A DNA stretch of 64,000 nt from Bacillota bacterium (GTDB taxonomy: Bacteria; Bacillota; Negativicutes; Sporomusales; Sporomusaceae). The notes beneath the pieces were generated by a model. It was not told the origin of the DNA. It saw only the letters and a program-made list of their open reading frames with translations, and did not search any database. Made by a program: the position numbers and the translations under genes. This document shows, in pieces, positions 29,171-37,016 of the stretch. Numbering within the stretch: the stretch's first letter is position 1; each line of letters starts with the position of its first letter. The DNA lies in contig JAGGAB010000008.1 in NCBI GenBank assembly GCA_017889705.1, positions 1 through 64,000 on the forward strand, given 5' to 3'.

Positions 29171-29487
29171 TGTCTGATAACAAATACAAAACCCCAAAAT
29201 GGGATACCCCAGAAATGAACGAGTGGGAAGATGAATTTGAAGAAGACAAGGTCGACGAACGTGTTACCACAGTAGGGTGCCGCCCCTCCTGGAGCCCCTG
29301 CCGCCCTACTCATCCTATCGGCTGCCAGCCTTCCTGGCCACCCTGCTTCCCTCGCCAGTGCTATCCCCGCCACTGTTACCCACGGCAATGTTTCCCGCAA
29401 CATTGTTACCCACGGCAGTGCAATCCTCGCCTGTGTTATCCGCGCATGTGTATGCCTGTCAAGCACCGTCCGTGTAATCCACTATAA
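29170..29487 (+). CDS. Cys-rich C-x-P repeat peptide, putative precursor of the radical SAM enzyme
   Basis: A 105-residue peptide whose ATG overlaps the maturase stop; GGGAGG lies 10 bases upstream. The track start at 29152 reads through that ribosome site. Residues 1-35 are acidic and Cys-free (MNEWEDEFEEDKVDE), like a leader. The rest has 12 Cys, and every one is followed by x-Pro. Two GCxPSWxPC blocks come first, then C-x-P-R-x type pentads: CFPRQ, CYPRH, CYPRQ, CFPQH, CYPRQ, CNPRL, CYPRM, CMPVK. It has no signal peptide or membrane helix. I do not recognise this family. A metal-binding repeat protein is the main alternative. Confidence 0.8.
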   Translation: MSDNKYKTPKWDTPEMNEWEDEFEEDKVDERVTTVGCRPSWSPCRPTHPIGCQPSWPPCFPRQCYPRHCYPRQCFPQHCYPRQCNPRLCYPRMCMPVKHRPCNPL

Positions 29488-29500
29488 CCAAGCTTTGGGA

Positions 29501-30103
29501 TTAGTCTCCCTTATCCAGATCCTCATCCCCCGGATAAAGTTTCCTACTAATATATTTAGCATGAATAGCTGCCATCAGCGCACCTGTCATATCAGCGATT
29601 AAGTCAAGGTCTGTATCCAGCAAATTGGGTTGACTGAGCATCTTGGGTTTCATTATAGTATCTCCCAAAAACTCCCCGATTTCATATAACGCACCTATCG
29701 CAAGGCCCAGGGAAACAATGAAAACAAAGCTGAAACCCCGACCTATCAACGGGCGGCTAACTTGACAGATCACACTGTAGGCAAACAGCGAAAATGCGTA
29801 ATTACCAAATACATGTTGTACCTTGTCAAATATCGAAGATGTATTATACAGATTCCAGTATAATCCCCAGAAACTATCGCTAATAAGCACTAACATTACG
29901 CTAGTGCGCAGGATATTATTTAATTGAATGTCCCACTTTACTTCAAAACAGAAATACACCAGCCAAACAACTATCTTTATAGTAACATTCCGAGCATCCT
30001 CTGGCCGTGCCTCCTGCATCAACCCTAAAACAATGGCTGATAAAATTACTATAAAAAGTCCTGTCAGAACCAGCATCATTTTCCTTTGCACCTGCAAATA
30101 CAT
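29501..30103 (-). CDS. Polytopic membrane protein, DUF2238/YjdF-like
   Basis: About 200 residues with four to five hydrophobic helices (MMLVLTGLFIVILSAIVLG, FSFVFIVSLGLAIGALYE and others). The motif GALYEIGEFLGDT and the QPNLLDTDLDLIADMTGAL segment match the YjdF/DUF2238 membrane family as I know it; no function is established. The GTG used by the track lies 9 bases upstream; the ATG at 30103 is equally plausible. It converges with the radical SAM/peptide pair, ending 14 bases from it, and is probably unrelated. Confidence 0.65.
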   Translation of the reverse strand: MYLQVQRKMMLVLTGLFIVILSAIVLGLMQEARPEDARNVTIKIVVWLVYFCFEVKWDIQLNNILRTSVMLVLISDSFWGLYWNLYNTSSIFDKVQHVFGNYAFSLFAYSVICQVSRPLIGRGFSFVFIVSLGLAIGALYEIGEFLGDTIMKPKMLSQPNLLDTDLDLIADMTGALMAAIHAKYISRKLYPGDEDLDKGD

Positions 30104-30304
30104 TACCCCCACTTCTTCACAACAGCGTGTTGTAAAACTTTCTTTCTTGCGCTGCCAACCTTATTTAGTTTATCAAGATAACTCTTAAATTATTGTGAAA
30201 CTATAGATAAAGAAAACACGGCTTGTGCCGAGCTTTAGCGATGGCAGAAGTCGATGTTGCCCTTATCCTGCTTTTAAGAAAGTTACACTTTCTGTTAGGG
30301 TAAC

Positions 30305-30341
30305 AAAAAAACTTCTTAGATAAAATCTAAGAAGTTTTTTT
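30305..30341 (-). terminator. Terminator after tRNA-Leu
   Basis: A perfect 17-base stem (AAAAAAACTTCTTAGAT and complement) with a 3-base loop ends in a T-run on either strand, 4 bases after the tRNA-Leu 3' end on the minus strand. Confidence 0.9.
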
Positions 30342-30344
30342 GCA

Positions 30345-30429
30345 TGGTGCGGGAGACAGGAATTGAACCTGCACGCCTCACGGCGCTAGATCCTAAGTCT
30401 AGTGCGTCTGCCAGTTCCGCCACTCCCGC
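30345..30429 (-). tRNA. tRNA-Leu (anticodon TAG)
   Basis: Class II tRNA of 85 bases: acceptor GCGGGAG, long variable arm (CGCCGTGAGGCG), anticodon arm CTAGA-CTTAGGA-TCTAG with anticodon TAG, T-arm with GGTTCAATTCC, and an encoded CCA. Confidence 0.95.
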
Positions 30430-30524
30430 ATAAAGTTATAATACCATAGTTATTTTTTCATGTCAATAACCAAATTAAAGATGTTATGTTCATAAACTAT
30501 TTATTCTCCTTCTATTGCATAACA

Positions 30525-30554
30525 AAAATTCCCAAGCATATGCCTGGGAATTTT
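30525..30554 (-). terminator. Terminator after the first tRNA-Lys
   Basis: The 10-base stem AAAATTCCCA/TGGGAATTTT is followed by TTTTT on the minus strand, just after the tRNA-Lys CCA end. Confidence 0.85.
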
Positions 30555-30557
30555 CGT

Positions 30558-30633
30558 TGGTGACCCACCCGCGACTCGAACGCGGGACACCCTGATTAAA
30601 AGTCAGGTGCTCTACCGACTGAGCTAGTAGGTC
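30558..30633 (-). tRNA. tRNA-Lys (anticodon TTT), copy 1
   Basis: Cloverleaf on the minus strand: GACCTAC acceptor, GCTCAGTCGGTAGAGC D-arm, CCTGA-CTTTTAA-TCAGG anticodon arm, CCGCG-TTCGAGT-CGCGG T-arm, and CCA encoded. It differs from copy 2 only at acceptor position 5 (T, giving a wobble pair with G). A GATAGAC/GTCTATC hairpin lies a few bases upstream of its 5' end. Confidence 0.95.
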
Positions 30634-30777
30634 GTCATATAAATACGATAGACTACAATACTGTCTATCTATAAAATGGAAGGAGTACACCCATTGAATA
30701 TAGGCGCAATAGATGACCCTTCAAAGCTACGTTAGTAGCTACCTCATCGTGTAAATAAGATAAACTATGAAGTAAGG

Positions 30778-30853
30778 TGGTGACCCACCCGCGACTCGAA
30801 CGCGGGACACCCTGATTAAAAGTCAGGTGCTCTACCGACTGAGCTAGTGGGTC
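30778..30853 (-). tRNA. tRNA-Lys (anticodon TTT), copy 2
   Basis: Same cloverleaf as copy 1 but with acceptor GACCCAC, so all seven acceptor pairs are Watson-Crick. The two copies lie 144 bases apart, with unrelated sequence between them, suggesting tandem duplication followed by spacer divergence. Confidence 0.95.
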
Positions 30854-30949
30854 AAAAAAATAAAGATGTTCTTCGCTTGCGCTCAGAACTAAATGATTCA
30901 CTCAAGTTTTCGCGTCACTTTCATTCCTAAAAACTTGGTTCTCTATTTA

Positions 30950-31025
30950 TGGCAGGGGCGGCTGGACTCGAACCAACGCATGACGGAGTCAAAGTCCGTT
31001 GCCTTACCGACTTGGCTACGCCCCT
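30950..31025 (-). tRNA. tRNA-Gln (anticodon TTG)
   Basis: Cloverleaf on the minus strand: acceptor AGGGGCG, D-arm GCCAAGTCGGTAAGGC, anticodon arm ACGGA-CTTTGAC-TCCGT with anticodon TTG, T-arm GTTGG-TTCGAGT-CCAGC, discriminator G and encoded CCA. Confidence 0.95.
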
Positions 31026-31048
31026 GTGACAAAAAAATAAATGGGATA

Positions 31049-31091
31049 CCGGAGCCACAATCCGGCGTGTTAACCACTTCACCACAGCCAC
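31049..31091 (-). pseudogene. Truncated tRNA-His (5' half only)
   Basis: The minus strand reads GTGGCTGTGGTGAAGTGGTTAACACGCCGGATTGTGGCTCCGG: the acceptor 5' strand, D-arm and full anticodon arm (anticodon GTG) of tRNA-His. It then breaks into TATCCCATTTATTTTTTT. The T-arm, 3' acceptor strand and CCA are absent, so it cannot make a mature tRNA. A working tRNA-His must lie elsewhere. Confidence 0.85.
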
Positions 31092-31173
31092 CATAAACCA
31101 CTTGTCGCTAACGACAGAATTCATTCTATCATACCAATATCCTTATGTCAAGCACCCTCACTTAACTATAAAT

Positions 31174-31291
31174 GAGACTTGTTTTAGATGGGGTTTTAAC
31201 CCCACCTGAAGCTTAGTCGAATTATCCTAACGTCTAGCCGTTCTTTACTCCCACCTACAGAGGGTGGGAGTATTAGAACGGGTAGTCATCG
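31174..31291. repeat. Palindromic repeat, copy A
   Basis: About 118 bases with two palindromes, GGGGTTTTAACCCC near the left end and ACTCCCACCTACAGAGGGTG(GGAGT) near the right, then TTAGAACGGGTAGTCATCGG. It shares GAATTATCCTAACGTCTAG exactly with copy B (43267-43386). Its right part encodes the last residues and stop codon of hrpB. Confidence 0.8.
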
Positions 31292-33797
31292 GGTTAATTG
31301 GTAATTGAGGCCGCACACGGTTAGTCGGAATAGCCGCCAGCGGATCATCAGGCCAATAATGTTTTGGATATCTGCCCATTAAATCTTTTTTGACCTCGAA
31401 ATAGGTATTACTCCAGAAATTGGCTAAATCCTGTGTCACTTGCACCGGTCGCTGTGCCGGCGATAAAAGCTGCAATGTCAGACGGACTTTTCCTTGCGCT
31501 ATAGTGGGCGTTTCCTGTAGACCAAACATTTCTTGAAGCTTTACCGCGAGTATCGGCGAATCCGGGTTGCTGTAATTGATTGGAATTCGTTGTCCGCTTG
31601 GCACAATCAGATGAGTCGGCGCATAAGATTCAAGGGTTTGTCGTTGTTCCCAGGTGAGCAGTGATTCCAAAACAGCAGCAAGATTCAACTTGGCTAATTC
31701 TGCCCGGCTGGTTATTCCATAGACATAAGGTCCCAGCCAGTTATTCAACGTGCTTATCAGTGCTTCATCAGAAACATCAGGCCAGTCCTTTTCCCACTGC
31801 CGCACAAACATCAGGCGTTCCCGCAGCTGTTTGGCCGTACGCGTCCAAGGAAGCATAGCCAGCCCCTCCCGGACAATTCTTTGTAATAAAGCTGACCAGA
31901 TAGCGCCAGGATCAGGGTTAGTACAGGGAGTATCTTTTAATATGATGGAACCCAGTTGTTCGTACACTCTGGCCCGTACAGCCTGCGCCGCTACATCCCA
32001 GATAACCTGGGTCTCTTTTGCTATTTGCTGTGAAAAACAGCTTTTTATTTGTTCTTCCATGATAGGCGCCGCAAGAAAAATCCGGCTATCACTCCCCTGT
32101 CCATCAAGATCAGCCGCTACAATGTAATCAGCCTGAGTTAGCGTTTGTCCGGCACCAATCATGGCTCCGCGTCCACTCTCAAGCAAAAAACGTCCCCCGC
32201 CCCGTTGCTGCCCAATCCTGTCCGGATAAGCAAACGCCAGCACCAAGCCGCAATAATCCAGATCGTCATTCCGGCCTGCTTTATAACTAAATTCTTGCTG
32301 TAAACGTTCGGCTTCCTGATAAATCCTTCTGCCAAGCACTATATCCAACCCGTTTGTTTGTGCGTCTTCAGCAATGTTCTTATGCCAATTGAATCTGCGC
32401 AAATATTCAACTCGCAGTCGCAAATCAATGTCTGTGGCTTTTACAAAATCCCGTTCACTCAAAATAGCAGCCAATTCACAGGCCACTCTGCCAAAACCCA
32501 GTTCACCGGCTTTGAGCACCATATGTGCTAACCGTGGATGCAAACCTAGCTGCAGCATTTGCCGTCCCTGGTGAGTAATGCAGTTTTTATCATCTACTGC
32601 CTCCAGCTTATGAAGCAATTGTTGCGCTTGCACAACTGCCTGTTCTGGCGGAAAGTCAAGCCAGTGCATTTCAGTATGTTTTTGAATCCCCCAGGCAGCC
32701 AGCTCCAGTGCAAGTGTTGTCAAATCGGCAGATAAAATTTCAGGAATAGTGTATGGTTCAAGGCAAGCATCTTCCTGTTTGGTCCACAGCCGGTAACATA
32801 CGCCTGGCGCTAACCGCCCGGCCCGGCCCTGGCGCTGATCGGCTGCCGATCTGGAAACCCGGATTGTCTCCAGTGAAGTTAAACCCGTCCGCGCCGAATA
32901 ACGCGGCACACGCATAACTCCACTGTCGACAACTATCCTGATCCCTTCAACAGTAAGGCTTGTCTCGGCTATTGAAGTAGCCAGCACCACTTTCCGCTTG
33001 CCGCTCTCACTAGGCAAAATAGCCTGATCTTGCGCAGTTATCGGCAATGCGCCGTAAAGCGGTGTTATTTGCGCTAATTGCCCTAGCCCCTGTTCAATCA
33101 GAGCGCTTTGCACCCGGCGGATTTCAGCTACCCCCGGTAAAAATACCAGGATATCGCCGTCATCATGTTTAAACGCCAGTAAAACAGTCTGGGCAACTTT
33201 GGCTTCCAGGCTTTCTGCCAACCTCTTCTCAAGATATTTTGTATCCACCGGGAAACTTCGCCCGCTGCCGCAAATAAGTGCAGCATCAGGCAGTAGTGCA
33301 GCCACCGGCTCAGCCGCCAACGTAGCCGACATAACTAAAAGCCGCAGATCTTCCCGCAAAACAGTTTGACTGTCTATTGCCAGTGCTAAACCAAGATCGG
33401 CATGGATACTGCGCTCATGAAACTCATCAAAAATAATAAGACCAACGCCGTCAAGGCCTTGATCATTTTGCAACATGCGAGTTAATACACCTTCGGTAAT
33501 AACTTCAATTCGCGTCTTAGGACTGATGCAGGTATCCAGCCTGACCCGGTAACCTACCGTTTCACCGACCTTTTCCCCCAATAAATGCGCCATGTACCGT
33601 GCGGCCGCGCGCGCCGCCAGCCGCCTTGGTTCAAGCATAATAATACGCTGTTTGCCAAGCCAGGCTTCATTCAGCAGTGCCAGAGGAATGCGTGTTGTCT
33701 TGCCAGAACCCGGCGGTGCCGCTAGCACCGCATTAACCCGGGATACCAGTGCCGCCTTAAGTTCTGGCAGAATTTCATCAATAGGTAAAGTATTCAT
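31245..33797 (-). CDS. hrpB: ATP-dependent RNA helicase HrpB
   Basis: DExH helicase of 850 residues with Walker A APPGSGKTTRIP, motif II FDEFHER, SAT motif MSATLAAEPV, motif VI DQRQGRAGR, and the HrpB C-terminal region ending PKHYWPDDPLAAIP. The track start is nine codons early; ATG at 33797 has AGAAGG upstream. The last 15 or so codons (PMTTRSNTPTLCRWE) are encoded by palindromic repeat copy A and are not part of the family. The cellular role of HrpB is not well defined; RNA or ribonucleoprotein remodelling is likely. It follows galE. Confidence 0.93.
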   Translation of the reverse strand: MNTLPIDEILPELKAALVSRVNAVLAAPPGSGKTTRIPLALLNEAWLGKQRIIMLEPRRLAARAAARYMAHLLGEKVGETVGYRVRLDTCISPKTRIEVITEGVLTRMLQNDQGLDGVGLIIFDEFHERSIHADLGLALAIDSQTVLREDLRLLVMSATLAAEPVAALLPDAALICGSGRSFPVDTKYLEKRLAESLEAKVAQTVLLAFKHDDGDILVFLPGVAEIRRVQSALIEQGLGQLAQITPLYGALPITAQDQAILPSESGKRKVVLATSIAETSLTVEGIRIVVDSGVMRVPRYSARTGLTSLETIRVSRSAADQRQGRAGRLAPGVCYRLWTKQEDACLEPYTIPEILSADLTTLALELAAWGIQKHTEMHWLDFPPEQAVVQAQQLLHKLEAVDDKNCITHQGRQMLQLGLHPRLAHMVLKAGELGFGRVACELAAILSERDFVKATDIDLRLRVEYLRRFNWHKNIAEDAQTNGLDIVLGRRIYQEAERLQQEFSYKAGRNDDLDYCGLVLAFAYPDRIGQQRGGGRFLLESGRGAMIGAGQTLTQADYIVAADLDGQGSDSRIFLAAPIMEEQIKSCFSQQIAKETQVIWDVAAQAVRARVYEQLGSIILKDTPCTNPDPGAIWSALLQRIVREGLAMLPWTRTAKQLRERLMFVRQWEKDWPDVSDEALISTLNNWLGPYVYGITSRAELAKLNLAAVLESLLTWEQRQTLESYAPTHLIVPSGQRIPINYSNPDSPILAVKLQEMFGLQETPTIAQGKVRLTLQLLSPAQRPVQVTQDLANFWSNTYFEVKKDLMGRYPKHYWPDDPLAAIPTNRVRPQLPINPMTTRSNTPTLCRWE

Positions 33798-33824
33798 GGT
33801 AACCTTCTTATTTTGCATAAACAC

Positions 33825-34820
33825 CTAGCAACTCTTGTCGCCAAAACCGTTCGGATTGTCTTGGTGCCAACGCCAGGCAGTCGCAATTAGCTTGTTGATG
33901 TCGGTATATTCCGGCTGCCACCCCAAATCCTGCCGAATTTTAACAGAACTGGCTACCAACGCGGCCGGGTCACCTGCCCGCCGGAGAGCCATTTCTTTGG
34001 GAGCAGTTAGTCCGGTAACTGCTTCTGCAGCCTCAATGATTTCTTTGACACTAAAACCATTGCCGTTGCCAAGATTGTACACAGCAGACTCATGCCCGCT
34101 AGCTAATGCCTTAAGCGCGAGTAAATGCGCCTGCGCCAAATCATTCACATGAATATAATCCCGTACGCAAGTCCCGTCATGGGTGGGATAATCGTCGCCA
34201 AAAATCTTAAGGCCCGGCGTTTTCCCCATACAGGCTTTAAGTACAAGCGGTATTAAGTGTGTTTCCGGGCTATGATCTTCCCCAATATCACCGGCATCAT
34301 CAGCGCCACAGGCATTAAAATAACGCAAGGCTATGTATTTCAGGCCATAACTGCGCGAGTAGTCAGCCATAGCATTTTCCATGATCAGCTTGGTCCGCCC
34401 ATAGACATTAGTAGGGTTTTGGGGCATATCTTCAGTTATCGGAGAATTTTCCGGTTCACCATACACAGCCGCAGTAGACGAAAACACCAATTGTTTTACA
34501 CCATTAGCCAGCATCACATCAAGCAAATTCAAGGTCCCGACAACATTGTTATGATAATATTCCTGTGGTTTTACCATAGATACGCCAACAAGGCTGTAGG
34601 CCGCAAAGTGGATGACTGACGTAATATCATATTTTTTTATAGTTGCTGCGAGCAGTTCACTGTCAAAAATATCGCCGTTAACAAAGGTGCTGTTCTTAAC
34701 AGCCGCCTGATGACCTGTCACCAGATTGTCATAGACAATAACGTTTTCTCCTGTTTTCTCCAAAAGCCGCACAATATGTGAGCCAATATAGCCTGCTCCG
34801 CCAGTTACTAAAACACGCAC
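33825..34820 (-). CDS. galE: UDP-glucose 4-epimerase
   Basis: Short-chain dehydrogenase-type epimerase of 331 residues that interconverts UDP-glucose and UDP-galactose for cell-surface polysaccharide or galactose use. The NAD-binding GGAGYIGSH is at the N-terminus, the catalytic YGRTK at about residue 145, and the C-terminal block is AVYNLGNGNGFSV. The GTG start has AGGAGG. It lies between the DUF815 gene upstream and hrpB downstream, on the same strand. Confidence 0.95.
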   Translation of the reverse strand: MRVLVTGGAGYIGSHIVRLLEKTGENVIVYDNLVTGHQAAVKNSTFVNGDIFDSELLAATIKKYDITSVIHFAAYSLVGVSMVKPQEYYHNNVVGTLNLLDVMLANGVKQLVFSSTAAVYGEPENSPITEDMPQNPTNVYGRTKLIMENAMADYSRSYGLKYIALRYFNACGADDAGDIGEDHSPETHLIPLVLKACMGKTPGLKIFGDDYPTHDGTCVRDYIHVNDLAQAHLLALKALASGHESAVYNLGNGNGFSVKEIIEAAEAVTGLTAPKEMALRRAGDPAALVASSVKIRQDLGWQPEYTDINKLIATAWRWHQDNPNGFGDKSC

Positions 34821-34839
34821 TAACCAAACCTCCTAAACG

Positions 34840-36114
34840 CTAATTGGTAGCTTCTCCTGCCAGATAATCAATAAACTGCTTTGCAGTCCGCCCTGAACGA
34901 CCGGAATGAGTCATCTCCCATCGCAGCGCTCCTGATCTTAAGTCATCTTCTGACATAAATATCTGGTTTTTCCGCGCAATTTCCCCAACAATTTGCAAAT
35001 ACTCATCTTGATTAGGCAATGTGTAAAATAGGGTAATGCCAAAGCGGTCAGCTAGCGATATCTTTTCATTAATCGTGTCCTGGCGGTGCAGTTCATTACC
35101 ACTGCGCTCATCCCAGGTTTCTTTTATTAAATTCCGCCGGTTCGAAGTAGCATAAATCAAAACATTGCCAGGACGCGACTCTACCCCACCGTCAATCAGC
35201 GATTTTAAGATTTTGTACTCAACTTCCGATTCTTCAAAAGACAAATCATCAATAAATATAATAAAGCTTTTGCCCCATTGCCGCAGTATCGACATAATTT
35301 CGGGAATATGCTTAAAGTCGGCTTTAGCAATTTCAATAAGTCTAAGCCCTTGGTCAAAATAACGGTTGGCAACTGCCTTAACAGATGAGGATTTGCCTGT
35401 TCCTCTGGCTCCCACTAAGAGCACATTGTTCGCCGGTTTCCCATTAATAAACGCTTCTGTATTGCGCACAAGCTCTGTTTTTTGATATTCATAGCCAATA
35501 ATATCCTGCAGTTCTACCGGATCGGTATGTTCAATCCCGACAAGCTCCCGATTTTCCAGGTCCCATTTAAAAGCACCATACCCGGCTAAGCGTCCACAGC
35601 CGTATTGATCATAATACTTACCAAGAGCACGTACCACCTCTTGTGGTGTATAATTCTTAGTCACATCAAAGAACAAATCCCGGAGTAGCGCCAAGTCGTA
35701 AAACTTCCCCTGTTTTTTGCCGGTTCTGTCCTTAATGGGATGATAATCATCAATAACGGTTTTAAGTTCCTTGCAAAACTGCTTGGTCAAACCTTTTTTC
35801 AGCACGGCTTTCACAATAGTGATGTCATGAATAGCGGCCTTTTCCAAGCTGCTTCCTAGCAGATTGATACTTTTTCCGGCCGTAATGCTAAATATATTTT
35901 CGTCATACCCAATTTGGCATAACAAATAGTTTTCTGCAATATTGCCTGCGATCCCGTTTTCTTCCGCCCAGGCAATGAGATCGGCTACCAGCGCATACTC
36001 GTCACATTCCGCCGTACCCAGCACCCGTAATACCCGAAGTTTATCAATCAGATGATCTTTTAACAAATTACGATATAGCAGCAAATTACTAAAATTATAA
36101 TCGTTTTCTGTCAC
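34840..36114 (-). CDS. DUF815-family AAA ATPase
   Basis: A 424-residue protein with an N-terminal alpha-helical region of unknown function and an AAA domain: Walker A GARGTGKSS at about residue 240, Walker B FIIFIDDLSFEE, and ATSNRRNLI as a sensor-like motif. This is the layout of DUF815 ATPases, whose function is not known to me. The track start is five codons early; GTG at 36114 with GGGAGG at 7-base spacing is chosen. It lies 19 bases upstream of galE. Confidence 0.85.
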   Translation of the reverse strand: MTENDYNFSNLLLYRNLLKDHLIDKLRVLRVLGTAECDEYALVADLIAWAEENGIAGNIAENYLLCQIGYDENIFSITAGKSINLLGSSLEKAAIHDITIVKAVLKKGLTKQFCKELKTVIDDYHPIKDRTGKKQGKFYDLALLRDLFFDVTKNYTPQEVVRALGKYYDQYGCGRLAGYGAFKWDLENRELVGIEHTDPVELQDIIGYEYQKTELVRNTEAFINGKPANNVLLVGARGTGKSSSVKAVANRYFDQGLRLIEIAKADFKHIPEIMSILRQWGKSFIIFIDDLSFEESEVEYKILKSLIDGGVESRPGNVLIYATSNRRNLIKETWDERSGNELHRQDTINEKISLADRFGITLFYTLPNQDEYLQIVGEIARKNQIFMSEDDLRSGALRWEMTHSGRSGRTAKQFIDYLAGEATN

Positions 36115-36243
36115 AACAATACCTCCCATAGAAGAACAATGTACATTGTTTCATGCGCTGTTTCTTGTATTTCTTCATTTCCAAGGCATTTTCCTGCCCA
36201 TTTTTCTCAAACCGCGTTTTCATTTCCGGGCAATAATTTAAAG

Positions 36244-36294
36244 TAGACTAAACTTCAGGCAGGTTTTTAACCTCATCTGAAGATTAGTCATCGA
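36244..36294. repeat. Palindromic repeat, copy C (short form)
   Basis: A single imperfect palindrome, GACTAAACTTCAG...CTGAAGATTAGTC, with AGGTTTTTAACCT in the middle and TCATCGA at its edge. It matches the left-hand palindrome and the AGTCATCG end of copies A and B, with the right-hand palindrome missing. It supplies the stop codon of the adjacent aldolase gene. Confidence 0.65.
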
Positions 36295-37006
36295 GCAAAG
36301 CTTCCTTACGTTTACAAATTACCTTACATTCTGCTTTACAGCAATTACCCGGGTGACGCCCAGGCAGCGCCAGCTTTTTTCTAATCTCATACAAGCATTC
36401 CACTTGAGTATTTGTCAATTCCTGCGCTTCACCTAACTGTTTGGACAAAAAAGTCAATTTGGCATAGAATTCTACCGATTCAAGCTTATGGTAGGCAGTC
36501 AGCAAATCCTGACCCCAGGCCAGCGCACCATGATTGGCCAACAAAACGGCATCAAAGTGTTCCAGGTAGCCTGCCACCGCATCAGGAACCTCCTTGGTAG
36601 AGGGCGCAGCATACTCAGTTACCGGCACACAACCAAGACTGACAACAGCCTCAGCTATAAGCGGTTTATTTAGTGGCATACGGGCGACGGCAAAGGTAGT
36701 GGCATATGGCGGATGAGCATGCACTACCGCCTGAACATCCATCCGGCCCTGATATACCTTAAGATGCATCTTTAGCTCTGACGAAGGCCGCCATTCGCCG
36801 GCAACTTCTAATACTTGCCCCTCCATGTCTACCTTAACCAACATCTCAGGCGTCATAAAGCCTTTACTCACGCCTGTTGGCGTTGTCAGTATCTCATTTC
36901 CACTCAGCTTCACACTGATATTTCCGTCATTGGCGGCAACAAATCCGCTGTCATACATGCGTTTTCCGATCTGGCATATTTGCTGTTTAACCTGCGCTTC
37001 TGTCAT
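36284..37006 (-). CDS. Class II aldolase (L-fuculose-phosphate aldolase family)
   Basis: A 240-residue zinc-dependent class II aldolase/adducin family protein. The metal-site VVHAHPPYATTFA and LLANHGALAWG blocks, and GNISVKLSGNEILTTPTG near the N-terminus, place it with fuculose- or ribulose-phosphate aldolases; the substrate is not fixed by sequence. It ends in an extra Cys cluster (NCCKAECKVICKRKE) unusual for the family. The last three residues and stop come from palindromic repeat copy C. AAGGAG precedes the ATG. Confidence 0.85.
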   Translation of the reverse strand: MTEAQVKQQICQIGKRMYDSGFVAANDGNISVKLSGNEILTTPTGVSKGFMTPEMLVKVDMEGQVLEVAGEWRPSSELKMHLKVYQGRMDVQAVVHAHPPYATTFAVARMPLNKPLIAEAVVSLGCVPVTEYAAPSTKEVPDAVAGYLEHFDAVLLANHGALAWGQDLLTAYHKLESVEFYAKLTFLSKQLGEAQELTNTQVECLYEIRKKLALPGRHPGNCCKAECKVICKRKEALLDD

Positions 37007-37016
37007 GTCTGACTCC

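Noticed and set aside
29277-29477. 66-residue ORF in another frame of the Cys-rich peptide gene
   Set aside because: Frame-shifted reading of the 15-base repeats; it has no ribosome site.
29281-29480. The 15-base repeats as a CRISPR-like array
   Set aside because: Units are in frame, without spacers, and encode the pentads of a protein; no cas genes in the window.
30490-30901. Two minus-strand ORFs sharing LAQSVEHLTFNQGVPRSSRGWVT
   Set aside because: The shared peptide is just the translation of the two tRNA-Lys genes.
30927-31124. 65-residue ORF over tRNA-Gln and the tRNA-His remnant
   Set aside because: Translated tRNA sequence, not a protein gene.
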